A DNA stretch of 64,000 nucleotides from Timema cristinae (taxonomy: Eukaryota > Arthropoda > Insecta > Phasmatodea > Timematidae), in assembly GCA_039000515.1 (NCBI GenBank), contig JBCFYV010000012.1, positions 46,042,167 to 46,106,166 of the forward strand, written 5' to 3'. The notes beneath the pieces are model-generated. The model did not search any database and was not told the origin of the DNA. It worked only from the letters and a program-made list of their open reading frames with translations. The translations under genes were made by a program, and so were the position numbers. This document shows positions 1-13,000 of this stretch, piece after piece; position 1 is the first letter of the stretch; each line of letters opens with the position of its first letter.

Positions 1-1596
1 TCGAGCGAAACGGCCTAAGCCACAGATTTAAAAGCAACACTGGTATAGCAGGTCAGGATTGGGTTAAGGTAGTTCTTACAAGGCATCTTACATTGAGCAT
101 TTGAACTCCAGAAAATGCATCGGGTGCAAGAGCTATGGGATTTAACAAAGTAGTTGTTTCGCTTTTTTTTTCTCTGCGTACGCAAAATATTGATAAGTAC
201 AAACTTACAGGCGAAAATATATTCAACTGCGATGAAAGTGGAATCTCAGTAAATCATAAAAGCCAATCCAAAATCATAGCCCTTAAGTGAAAGCGACATA
301 TAGGGGCACTGACTTTTGCAGAACGGGGTAAAACGGTCAGTGCCGCTGTGTGCATGTCTGCAGCGGGGTCATTTATACCTTCCATGCTTATCTTTCCGAG
401 GCAGAAAAAGAAACAAGAATATGAGCTTGATTTACCTCCAGGAGGTTGGTCTGAGACTCACTCATCAAGTTGGATGACCACAAAGTTTGTTGTGTGGTTT
501 TAAAAAATGTATAGACTTTTCTAAAGTAATCATGTTCTCCTCATTCTAGATGGTCATTCAACACACACAAAAAACCTCTAACTGATTGACATGGCCAGGG
601 AGAATGGAGTGGCGTTGCTTTGTTTGCCACCCCACACCTCCCATAGGCTCCAGCCCCTGGACATAATATTTTTTTTAACCCTCTAAGCCTTTACTATGCG
701 GATGAAATTATAAAATGACTTAAGTGCAATTCAGCAAAGGTTGTTACCTTATTCAGGTATTTTTGATCTCTGGGGCAACATTTATACACGCTGTTTTAAT
801 GACAACTGCAATTAACGGTTTTAATAAAACAGGAATTTGGCCTCCTGATCCTAATGTGTTTTGGCTGCAGACTACCTACCTGCAGCTACCACTGACATAA
901 AGTTAGATGACAATGAATGCCCTACAACAAACCCTCATCTTCTCCTGAGACAGCTCCATAAAACACCACTACATTTGGCCCTGGTGATTGACTGCCTGTC
1001 AACTGAGACTGAACCTCCTACCAAGAAAACCAAGACAAATCAAGATTTGAATAAAGAATCCCAACCCGGATGCTCCTCCTGCGTGTCAAATGGACCTTTC
1101 CTATGCCTAAGCCCTCAGCATTTCAACAGTATCACCTGAGATTTTAATACCAATTCCACTGATTAATCATAATCAACATGTGAAAAGGGCTAATAGAAAA
1201 AAGGGAAAAACTGCTTTTTTGACCGGATCACTTTATAAAAATGAACTTGACATCACCATTACGAAATAAAGAAGAGAGGGGAAAAGTAAAAAGAGAAAGG
1301 AAAGAGAAGAAAAGAAAAAGTCTAAAGAAGAAGCAATTAGGAAAAAATTGTTTGACATCAAAATTGTCAAGAAAGCTCCGGAAAAAAATGAAAAAGGGAA
1401 AAAGAACATTACTGAGGATAGTGATACTGATGAAAGTGAAGAAGATGTTGTATGTCTTTACTGTGGAGCTTTTTATTCAACGTCAGATGAAGGCTGGGTG
1501 TCGTGCCAGGGTTGTCTAAAGTGGGCCCACAACTCTTATAGTGATGTTGACAGTGAAAATGACGAAGTAGTCTTAGCATGTGAACATTGTAAATAG
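1..1596 (+). pseudogene. decayed pogo-type DDE transposase with C-terminal zinc finger
   Basis: Conceptual translation across several frames gives the catalytic part of a pogo/Tigger/jerky-type transposase of the Tc1/mariner superfamily. Visible landmarks are a first catalytic Asp in FNCDESGIS (about 217-243), the segment GALTFAERGKTVSAAVC (305-355), a second Asp in LILDGHSTH (about 543-570), and PPHTSHRLQPLDI (about 628-667) with the third Asp. The stretch FNKTGIWPPDPNVF follows near 822-861. The C-terminus (about 1453-1596) is a Cys-rich finger with CLYCGAFY, GWVSCQGCLKWAHN and ACEHCK, as in many insect pogo relatives. Stops and frameshifts break it throughout, so it cannot encode a working enzyme. 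The 5' end, with the DNA-binding domain, lies before the window. No terminal inverted repeat was identified. Confidence 0.85.
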
Positions 1597-1821
1597 TTTC
1601 TAGTCTTTAAAATTACTTTTTGCTACTTTATATATTTATAAAACTTTGAAAAATTAAAAAAACATTTCTTATAAATTTTTGCATTTTCTTTATTACATAT
1701 TGTTCTATAAATGATAAACATTTAATTAATACCAACACTGAGTCTTTACTCGCCCTAATTAATTATATATGATTTATTTTCAAGATCGTATTCCACTCCA
1801 TCCCAAGTTCCCCTATATTCA

Positions 1822-1905
1822 TGTGTGTTGAATATTCAAATGGGTGTCAATACATGTATGTAGATGTAGTCAAATGGGTGTTCATACACGTTTGTTGAGA
1901 GAAGC
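1822..1905. repeat. minisatellite, left block
   Basis: About two copies of a roughly 38-40 bp unit built on AGTCAAATGGGTGT followed by CATACATG-like sequence. The same unit resumes at 2945-3205, so this block and that one were probably one array before the intervening sequence inserted. Confidence 0.6.
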
Positions 1906-1924
1906 GACTTAAGGGATGTGCGAA

Positions 1925-2935
1925 CTGGGCGGCTGCCCGGGGCGCCAGCTTGAGAAGGTGCCAAACAGAGCTAGACCTAACCTAACGTAACCTGGGCGTA
2001 ATAAGAAAATAATCCTCAAACTTAACAACTTTGAACCTTACTTAAACTAGGCGTGTTATGAAAATATTCCTCAAACCTAACGTAATCAGGGCATGAAAAG
2101 AAAATAATTACCAAACCTAACGTAATCTAGCCGTGATATGAACATGTTCCCCAAACCTACAACTCCAAACCTAACGTCGCCTGAACGTAATAATGGAGTA
2201 ATGCTCAGCATAGTAAGCGTTCAAATTTTGATACATAAGATTTTACAAATAAGTATAATTTTGTGGGGAGTAAAATAGAATTTAGTACCACTCTTAAAAA
2301 GTTATTTTACATTTGACATACTAAAAAAAATGTTGCCCTAAAACATTTCTTTTCAATTATATAATAAACCATTCATAATGTCAAAGTGTTTGTTAAACTT
2401 AAAATATAGAGAACATTGCCTGCAAAACATGTTATTTTAGTTTTAAATGCAATCCTAACAGTTTTCATACAATCTTGAAGTGAAACGTTTAGCGAATAGT
2501 TAACATTTGTGAAACTTCAACTTCAGATTGTTTTCAAATTTTCTCCGAATCCAATCAGCATGGGAAATGTGTTAGCTGGCAGATAGCGGAAGAATTTTAG
2601 GTTTGGAAATTATTTTAAAATTTTCCCAGAGTCCAATCACCATGGAAAATGTGGTAGCTGGCAGCTAGCGGAAGATTTAAAGAACGGTCAAAATAAAAAC
2701 ATAATTAAAAATAAAATTGTTTTTGTGAACGTTTGACTGTCAAAAGTGACAACATATTAGGGTTTTGTAGGTCATATGGTCTGACAAATAGATTCATGGA
2801 AGTATGTATGGTAGCTTTTGATAGCTGTCAGTTACCACCACTCCTATAGTGAATAGACTATATTAGACAACTTTTACATAGGGGCGCCAAAGAGCAATCC
2901 CACCAGGGTGCGAAATTTACCTCGGGCTGCCACTG
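1925..2935. mobile_element. putative non-autonomous hAT-like element splitting the minisatellite
   Basis: About 1 kb of unrelated sequence interrupts the minisatellite. Its ends are similar when inverted: a left end around GGGCGGCTGCCCGGGGC and a right end whose reverse complement begins CAGTGGCAGCCCGAGG. Inside (about 1970-2190) are several copies of CCTAACGTAAYC spaced about 55 bp apart, and near 2550 and 2640 are two related ~60-bp segments around GGCAGATAGCGGAAGA and GGCAGCTAGCGGAAGA. No coding capacity and no clear target duplication was found. The hAT assignment rests on the style of the ends only. Confidence 0.4.
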
Positions 2936-2944
2936 TTTTTTGCT

Positions 2945-3205
2945 GAAGGAGTTAAATGGATGTTGATACATATATGTAGAAGTAGTCAAATTGATGTCGT
3001 ACATGCAGGTTGAAGTAGTCAAATGGGTGTATATACATGTTTGTTTAAATAGCCTATATTGATGTCAATATAAGTTGTTACATGCATATAAAAGTAGTAA
3101 AATGGGTGTCCATACATGCATGTAAAAAATAGTCAAATAGATTTAGATACATATATGTAGACGTAGTCAAATGGGTGTTCATACACGTCTGTTGAAGGAG
3201 TAAAA
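2945..3205. repeat. minisatellite, right block
   Basis: Six or so degenerate copies of the unit seen at 1822-1905, for example AGTCAAATGGGTGT followed by ATACATG and a TGTAG or TTGAAG linker. Confidence 0.6.
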
Positions 3206-3863
3206 TGTTTCAGGAAGGAATCAAAGTAAAACACATATAAAAATATTACAGAATTGTGAGTCTTTTTACAGGAATATTATATTGTGTTTTGCATTATTTA
3301 TTCTCAAGCGAAAATAGTGTGTTTTAATAGTGTTTCTTAAATAAGTTAGTAAAAATTGTAATATTATAATGAAGTCACAATCTTTGTGGTGAAAACTAAC
3401 TAATAATCGGTTATAAAAATCTTTAGTTATTTCAATGGGCCTTTGTAATGACAATTTAAGCCCCCCACCCCCACCCAGTCTTAAAAACTAAGCAAGTCCT
3501 AGTTTTGTTAATTTAGAAACAAAAGTAAGTCCATTAACAAGGTCACTCTAATTAATGAACATGCAATCTAAATGTCAATCTCATATAGTCTAGTCTATCG
3601 GTACCGGAATGGTTGGTGTTTTAAATTACAGTTGGGTGTACTGAGATTAATTTGTACTAAGGAGTTTCCCACTCTCCATCCAAGAAATTGCAACTACAAT
3701 TGATTTAAATCTTAACTTTCTCATCCATATTACATTAGGATAATTAATTGTTTACATTCAGGGTGGACTGGAGAAACATATATATGCTATGTACTAAAAA
3801 GAGGCAATATTATTTTTATTAGTTGCGCAATCGAATGAATTGACAGCCAGTGTTGCATTTTAC
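3206..3863. other. region downstream of the last recognised exon of transporter gene A
   Basis: The final exon of gene A should lie here or further left. I found no segment resembling the final-helix exon of gene B (52450-52616). A short piece around 3628-3690 (GGGTGTACTGAG, TTTCCCACTCTCC) looks like the middle of the SINE family seen at 17562. The rest is unremarkable AT-rich DNA. Confidence 0.4.
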
Positions 3864-4055
3864 CTGCGAAAGGTGATGAAATCAGGACAGTAAACCCCAC
3901 GCCCACCATTTGAAGAGCTAGGGCCGAGGATACTCTTTCCATGGGGACGTAATTAGGTATAACCAGTGCTCTGTAGACCATCATGATACCCTTGGATGCA
4001 CCTAGAGCCAGGCCAACGCTAAGCATGGCTTCGTACGATGTCACCAACATGATAG
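3864..4055 (-). CDS. transporter A exon 7 (helices near the C-terminus)
   Basis: Exon of 192 nt from an acceptor at 4057-4056 (TTATTTTAG) to a GT donor at 3863-3862 (GCAG|GTAAAA), phase 1 at both ends. It encodes [19 protein letters not shown] and ends SSPFA. It is the counterpart of gene B exon 55684-55878 (LSKGIKAVFQALIIPNYV), with the same phases and 3 nt shorter. Confidence 0.88.
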
Positions 4056-7000
4056 CTAAAATAAGGAATACAGAGCTAGAACACGAGTCTAGATAAATTA
4101 TAGGATTAGGGTGAAAATCATAAGATTTTGAAATATACTTAAACGATAAAATTTAGATAAAAAAATTTATAACTGCCACTTAGTTCAAATTGAATTTTAG
4201 GTCCTGAACTATAATTAATAATAAGTAGTTTGTGGTGAACTATAGGACATTTTTACTATTTAAAATATGTTGTAGTAATTTCTACAATTCAATAATTAAA
4301 ATTATTACTATTATTTTATGGGTTAACGTGAAATTAGAAATTAGTTTAATTTTAATCATGCGTGTATTGACTTTGAATAAAATCAATTAAATATTTGCTT
4401 CTGTTTAATTTTGGAAAATCTTGGTCAAATTTATATGGTCCAAAGGAAAGTAATGTCTAAATGTTATTTTTTGGTCATAATTGGGTGATCTTTTTTTAAT
4501 GTGGCATACATTGGATCTACTTTTCTAATTATGTTATGTTCTGATTTCAATATTTACTTATGGAATGCCTCTTTTGCAAGATAAACAATATATCTTAAGT
4601 GCAACTTGATGTGTTTACTACTCTTTTAGCTTTAACCATATTAAAAATCTCTTCTTTTTTTTTAATGTTGGACATCCTGAGTTAGATCAGTGTGGTATCA
4701 TTTTTATACTGGGAATATCAGAGTTCAAAATGTTGGATCAAATGTAGATTTGATTTTTAAAAATTGAAGCTTACTGGTGGGTGCCTATTAGTGTATTTTC
4801 CAAGTTTTCTTTAGCTGCCTTCATTTATTCAAAATTTAAAAGTCAAAGCACACCCACAGCCTAGCAAAGAAGTCCTTATTTTTAATTACATAGGTAAGAC
4901 TCGATTGTTTCCTTTGCACCGTGATCGTCCGGGCTATCCGCATTTAATCACACCAATCGGGTAATAGATAGAAGAAATGATAATAGTTTTAAAATAAATA
5001 TTACTGCATTGACATGGAGGGATAGCAGGGAACCATTTAATTAATGACACCCTCATTATACCCACCTGGGAATCTAGCCTGAAATTCGCCGTCACCGTCA
5101 AACCAGATCATATGAGCCTGACTTATTAGTCTGCGTGTCCAAAGATGCAGGTAGAAAGATGTTAACATGAACTTACACATTTCACTTGTATTTTTATTCT
5201 AATTCCAGTTACCATTCACGTTAAACTTAGGTAAGTCTTATTATTATCTTACTGAAATAAGTTTTTGGTATAAAGCTTATGAATTCTAACTTGATTCTAT
5301 TAAAATAATTCTAAGTATTATTAAAATAACAGAATTTGCAATACAAAAATAAGTAATATTAGAACTGTCCCACATCTCTGAGAGCGCGGAACAAACGCCA
5401 AAATCATAGATTCTGGTTTGCCTATGACGAGAATATTGGGGTGAGAATCCTGGCTGGTTATATTGAGAGTGTTTTTTTAAATGGCTTCCCAATTCCCTTG
5501 TTTGAAAATGCGTGTACATTTTCTCCCAATTTCTCATCTCCACTATGTGCATAATTAAGTGCAGATAACCTGTTTTAGTGGCCGCATGGTCTAAGGTATC
5601 ACTCTCGTGTTAAACTAGACTGCCGATGACAGGGAGATCAGGATTCAAATCCCGGTTGAATGTACTAGGAGTGGTTTTTCTAAAAACAAAAATTTACTCG
5701 CCCTCCAAGAAAATTTGGGTACACTTTTTCTGGATTCAACCTTCCTAATCTTTAGATAATTGGGGTAATTGGTACATATGTGTATAGTCTGATAAGGTAT
5801 TAAGATAAGAAGCGGTGCTAAGAAAAAGTGCACATATCGCGAAAGGATAGTAAGACGTGGTACACAAACACACACACAAAATGTTTTCTGGTCTTAAAAG
5901 GTCTTTTGTTGAGACTACTTACGAATTCTCGTCAAGAATGCTACGACTAGACTGAGAACAAACATCAGCTTGACGTCAAACTTAATCCAGTCAGCAATAA
6001 ACGGTGATAAGAATCTGAAAATAAGATCCCCGCCAGATATCACAGATAGAATGTTGGTGATTTGCTCCGTGGTGAACCCTAGGTCATCCAGTATAAACGG
6101 GGTGAAGAGGATGAAGATGGTCTCGGCTGCCAAAGCCAGCCATATGCCGGTCAGGAGCATTAGAAATATTTTGTCTTTCAGCAGCCCGAGGTCCAATCGG
6201 ACAGCCAAAGATGACAGCTTTCCCTTGTCGTTCCCCCTCTTCGTTGGCTGTGGTTTTAGTTTCGTATTACCATTGAGAGAACCTCTAAACAAGACGAGAA
6301 ACAAAATAGCTGTGTAGTAAAAGACAAATTGAAACTAAAAATAATGTAGCAATAAAATCACACAAATACCAACAACAGTTTTTTTAAATAAATTAGTTAC
6401 TTCCCACATAAATTGATACACCCTAAATATATAATATATATGTATATATTATATTATGTGAATAATATATGTTATATATTGTGTGTTATAGATTATAAAT
6501 GTCACTTTATCTCAGTTATATCGTTAATATATTACATAAGAATTATCAATGTATCTAGGAGTAAAGATGATAAGTTGCTTACACCCGCATTATCGTGGTG
6601 AAGGTATTAGAAAATCACAGATGTAAAAGCCCCAAACGTTGCATCCATAATGGATTCCAGCCCTAACCTCCCGACAACGTCTTTGACTACTTGAACTCCA
6701 CAGTGAAGCTTGGTAAAAACACTCTCACACCTACCTATGTTTGTCGAAATAATTACGATGGAAGCCACTAGTACTATTCAGAAGGGATATCTGTGTCTCT
6801 TTTGAATCATCCCGTGAGCCATTTTCATTTGTCTCTTTAGAGCCTTCTAGGGATTGGTCCTGTTGAAGCTGCCCATCTTTGGCAAACAATTTCGTTGAAG
6901 CTAGTATGTTATTGCCTTCTGAAATGCAAAACAGTCAGGTAAAAATTGTGGACTGTAAATTTATGTTTGGGATCTAATTTCCACGCATTTTATCTCTTCC

Positions 7001-10000
7001 TCATTTTAATTTAACTAGTAAAGCTATATAGTCATCAAATATTAACAGAAATGGTTTCTGTAATAAAGAGACAGCAATTGAGCCATGCTATTTTTAATGG
7101 GATTCAAAGGTACGTCAGCAAAAGGGTTACAAGCGTTTTGGGGTCTAATACGCCATGTTATAGCTGAAGTACAATATTCAAATATACCTTCAATTATAGT
7201 CATTGACTACTAATAATCTAGGTTGTTGACAGGTAATAAGTTCCTACAAGTTTGCGGTGGGGCCTTTTTGAATTGGTAACAAGGAAAAAATAGCAAAAAT
7301 TGTCAGATGGTTGCTTTTAGAATATGATAACAATGATAAAGTATGATATATCTAACCATTATAAGGTCGCAGGAAACATATTATTGATTGATATTTAAGC
7401 ATCAATAATTGACTATGCTTGGAAAATTTTGAAAACTGAATTCGAACCGTTGTATGACAAATAGGTTCATACTGTAGAATGATTATTTCCAAAAACCAAG
7501 ATAAAGGTGGCTGCGTTATCTAATAGCTCGTGATCTTAATAAAATAAATCACACATTTGTAGCTGGTGATTTCTGCACGTCCATCATAGACTCTGCCTTA
7601 AAATATGAGTGAAGAATGACCCTGGGCATGAGACTATTCCTGGATAGCTCAGTGGTAAGAGCATTGGCGTACTAAGCCAAAGGTCCCGGGTTCGATTCAC
7701 GTGTCATTTTTCAATTTTCAGAGTAAGATCAATACAGATTGAGAAATGTATTAATTATATTAGGAGATAAATATATTTATGTTGTAAATGAAATGTTTGC
7801 AAAGTATTTTAAAAGGTCTAAAATCCTTGAGAACGTTTCCAAACGTCTAAAGATTCTCAATTTAATCTTAACTGTACACCAAGGCGACCACCTTAAGGTG
7901 AGGATGTAGGGGACGCGATAAAAAGTAAGTATTTTGGCAGTTTTTATATAAAAACTTATTGGTCAAAATAAATTAAATATTTTTAAATTTTATTCACATG
8001 ATGAACTCAACATATCTTGAATATCTGATAATTTTGTCTCGAAATTTGATGACAACTTTCCTCTTCACTTAAAGATTTTGTTAGATAATGCCACTCTGTT
8101 AATGACAGAAATTTAACAACTTTTAATATCACCATGTGTAGAAAATTAAACTCTATGTTTGTACTGAAGCAATATTTGATTTGTACTGACCAGAAAAAGT
8201 GTTGCTATAAAAACTTCAAACACACTGGTCTTTTCTCACGATCCCTGCACTCTCACCTTAAGAAAGCCATTTATTTAAACCAGTCTCGTTCCAAAGGCAA
8301 TATTATAAAGGCTAAAGTAATCATAAACCAAGTAGCCTTTCATTGATATTAGCGTATATCTATGAACGTCTATTAATAAGAACTAGTTTGTTGTATATTT
8401 TGAGTATAGATATCAGTTTGAATACGATCGATAGTTCTGACGTTACAAGGGTTCCCAAAGGGCGGCCCGCAAGCTATATATGGCCCTCTAGATTAATGTA
8501 CGAGACCCGCGATAGTTTTTATATCTTATAATATAAGTTATATGAAGAAAAAATATTGTTTTGTAAATAGTTTGAAATTTAAATAAGAGCAATTATTTAA
8601 TTTTAGTAGTTATAAATTACATATTAACATACCTTTAAATCTCAAAGTCTCAGACATATTGTATCAAGTTTAAATAAAAGAAAATTATCATTAGTCAATA
8701 TTTAGATTGAAATGTTGTCAAAATGAACGATTCATAATTATACTAAATTAAATTTGAAATCGAGTGGACCCATGTAAAGTATAGTTAAATTAACATAGTG
8801 CATGAATATGTATACATATGTACACAAAAAGTAACTGTTTATATCTACTTACCCCAGTTATAAAGAAACTTTCTATACTACTCTCTTTAACAGGCGCGAT
8901 ACTGTCTAGGATTTGATGAGTTAAGTCTTTAATTCAACTAACGAATCTTTTTTCAATGAAAAGCATAACCTCTGCAATGAACCTTGCCTGTTTCTAATCT
9001 TAGTATTTGTGAGAAGTGTTTCTATTCTTCTTAGGCTTAGTTTATATTCATGCATAACTCATAACGTAATAATTAATAGTGCATAGTGTATAGTGCACAA
9101 TTCATAAGAAAATTACTAAGGTTTATAATGCAACGTAGTGAATAAGACAGTCATAACGAATGGCATTAGTTTGAGAGGTGATCTCCTTGCACACGTGGTA
9201 TTTTAAAGATACTACATCTATGGATATGTCAAACATTGGTCTTCAAAATAACCCTACTTACGAATATAATATCCTTGTTCTCTTTAACGCGCCAATTTTA
9301 CTAGCTGTATTATAATCTGAGAGATAAATATTGGTACTGTTTCATAAATAGTATTGATCTGAATTTGTATATTTAGCATTTAATGGCAGACCATCTAGAA
9401 TTGCATTTCTGGCTTTTTATCATCACGGGTAAATGAATTTTATAGAACCCATACTTCTATATTTAATAGTATGTTTGAATTATTTATCTTCATTTGAGGA
9501 CAATATGGTTTAGTGGTTGAATGAAATGAGGCCAGAGTACAAGGGCGTTGCACGAAATGTATTTTTTGGAAGGGGTGTGGGTTTAGACAATGAATTTTCC
9601 AACTCCTGGTGTTTTAAACCATAAAAATTCTCAAGTGACCAAGGCAAGTACAAAAACTACATTAACAGGAGGTGCAGGGTTCCTCCCCCAAGCAAATTAA
9701 AACATTTTATGTGGTCTTTTTTTATTGGGTCTTGAAATTAAGTTTTTAGCAACTGAAATCCTAGAATTTCCCAACTCAAGATCTTGACTTTCTTAAAATT
9801 CCTAACCTTCAAGCTTTTCACCAACATTGGAGAGGGGGGGGGTTGTACCCCCAGATATCTCCCCCCCCCCTCAGCTACTGCTAGGGTTAGCATGATTGCT
9901 TAAACTAAAAGGGGGACACCTGTCATGCATCCTCCCCCTTTCCTCTCCAAAACTTTTATTCTATAGAATTTTAATTTAGAATACATGAATAGTATTGGAA

Positions 10001-13000
10001 TGAACATTTTATAATCATACAATAAAACGGTAATATATAATAAATAATTGTGATTTAAAATGATTCATTGTCCGACTTATATTCACCTTTGGATTGTTAT
10101 AGTTGAGACTTTAAAGAAAAAACGGGTTTTTACATGTTACTATTAAAAATTGGAACCAAAGGCACTTTTCTAAAGAAAAAAGGAGGGATGAATTTGTGTC
10201 CCCAAAACAGGACAATCCCAACCAATCGGGATGTATGGTCGACCTATTTGAAGTGTCACTCTTGCTATATGCTGTACCGCTAATGTCGAGATTGAAGTTT
10301 AAATCTCGCTCGGGTGAACTGAGGTGTTTTACCTAAATGGTTTACCACTCTCTCTTTACACAATTGTAGATTCCCTTTCCCTAAACCTATTCTTGTCATC
10401 CCTAACCAATGTGTGTTTTTAGTGCACAGGCTTATGACACAAACGGCTAGTCTGTGCCAATTTTTATTTGTTAAAACTAAATAAGTAAAATTCATCTTTA
10501 AAAGATTCTAAAACATTTTATCAAACTTTGATATTGTCTTAATTAAATATTATTTGTATTTTAGCTTACCTATATTTAAAACATAAGAGAATCAGAAGAT
10601 GGTGTGTAAGACCAATAAATCAAAATCAAAAGGAAACCGGCCATTACAGAACACTCTTCTTGCAAATGAAGGCAAATGACCCTGAACAGTTTTTTGTGTA
10701 CACACGTATGAATGTGAGAGCTTTTGAAAAACTCTTAGGAATGCTGAGACGAAATTTACTGAAAAGGAGTAATCGAGAACCACTTAATCCAGAAGAACGA
10801 TTATCTATGACTCTAAAGTAAGTAATCATTTAATTAACATCAAATTCTATTTTATTCTTTAAATTTGAAAAATGCCACCTGGACACAGGAATAAATGCTG
10901 GGGCCTTTGGCTTAGTCGCCAATGCTCTCACCACCGAGCTATCCAGGAAAATTGACACTGGGCATGGGACGATTCCCTCAGTGGTGAGAGCACTAAGCGT
11001 ACTAAGTCAAACGCCCCAGGTTTGATTCCCGAATATGGGTGTCATTTTTCAAATTTATCATATTATGATTATCTCGGTGACAACTATACTCATAAGAATT
11101 TTCAGCACAATGTATATATGAGTAGGATTTAAAATTAGATCATGTTTATTATGAACTTTATAATATGAACATATTGTTTTATTTTAGGTATCTTTCACAA
11201 GGAGGAACTATGCAGAGTTTGGCTTGGGAATATAGAGTTGGTAAATCAACAGTGTCCTGTGTCATTTTTGAAGTATGCAACATCACCTGGCGAATTTTGT
11301 CCCCAATATATTTGAAAGAACAAACTGTTTAAGACTGGACAAAAATTTCTGAAGAATTTTATGAGAAATGGAACTTTCCAAATTGTCTTGGTGCAATTGA
11401 TGGTAAGCACATTAGTATACAATGTCCAAGACAAGGTGGTACACAATTTTTCAATCACAAGAAATCACATAGTATTATACTAATGGCTGCTTGTGATGCC
11501 AGATACAAATTTACTATGTGTGACATAGGTGGATACGGTTCACAAGGTGACAGAGCTATATTTGGAAAATCTGTTTTTGAAAATGCTATTATTGAAAATC
11601 TGTTACATTTTCCCCATGGAAAGTACTCCCTGGGTCAGCTATCAAATTGCCGCCAGTCTTTGTTGCCGATTCTGCGTTTCTGCTTTTGAAAAACATAATG
11701 AGACCCTATCCTGGCAGGCTACTACAAGAGAATCAAAAGGTATTTAACTATAGATTGTCTCGTGCAAGACGAACAATAGAAAGTACTTTTGGTGTTTTGG
11801 CTGCAAGATGGAGAATATTTAGAGCTCCAATAGTAGCAGAACCCAACACTGTTGATGCAATAGTCAAAGCTGCAGTTTGTTTACACAATTATGTTATGTC
11901 AATTAACAAACCACAATATTGCCCAGAGGATTATGTTGATAGAGAAACTGACAATGGTGACATAATTGAAGGCAGGTGGCGGCAAGAAATTAATGACAAC
12001 TGTGCCTTACGTAACACAGGCCGCCTCGAATCAAATAATGCACAATTTGGAGCCAAAGACATTAGAAAACAACTAACAGATTATTTTATTAGTTCTGCTG
12101 GAGAAGTTAGTTGGCAATATGATTATGTGTGGGCTGGGTCATAGATAAGAGTATTTACAATTAATGTTTCTCTTTTTCACACATTTGTCAACAATATTTA
12201 GTGACATTTTCCATGGCTTACCCCTTCCTTTTGATCCACACAATCTATCTTCATATATTTGCTTTGTCACTCGATCCACACTCATCCTCTCAACATGCCC
12301 AAACCAACGTGACACTTCTTTCATTGGATTTCCTTTCAAAATACACTCCTTAAGCACCCGTTCATCAACGACTCTGTTAATAGGGGGCATTCAAGTATTA
12401 CGTAAACACATTTTTTGGCAATTTTTACTCCCACCCCGCTTACTTAAGATTTATCAACTTTTTCGTTTGTTCACAAGAATAACCATTCTATTTTTCATGC
12501 AATTTTGCTTATAGCCTGAACAGGTCGTAGGACATGATAAAAATTTAGTTGAATTTATAAATTGCCAGTAGTTGAGGTTTAAATTAAAATTGCGAAATAA
12601 TTGACAACAGGTGAAATTGAAACAAGTCATAACATTATACAAGTTAACAAACGTAATTTACTTTTAAATGAAGATATAAAAAAAGTCGTATTAGTGAATA
12701 GATAAATATATTTATAAAAAAAACACCCTAAACTCCATTTAATCCGATAACCAAGGTCCTTGAATCCACATCTCAACACACTCAATTATTATGTTTCTAT
12801 TTAGGGGGAGGGGAGAGGACTAGATCACCAAAGCTTTGGCTTACTTCTTTAGGCTTCTCCACTTATTCCTCATTTAGCCACTCAGAATCTTCATTGCTGC
12901 CCGAAGTCCAAGTGGCTTGTGAAGCGCCCTCCTTGAATTCTGCCAATCTTTCTCTGTCTAAGTAAGCATTGTTCTGCCATCCCCCTCCCTCGAAGTTCTT

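Noticed and set aside
5970..6317. 115-codon plus-strand open frame
   Set aside because: Exact antisense of transporter A exon 6; codons have no family similarity while the minus strand does.
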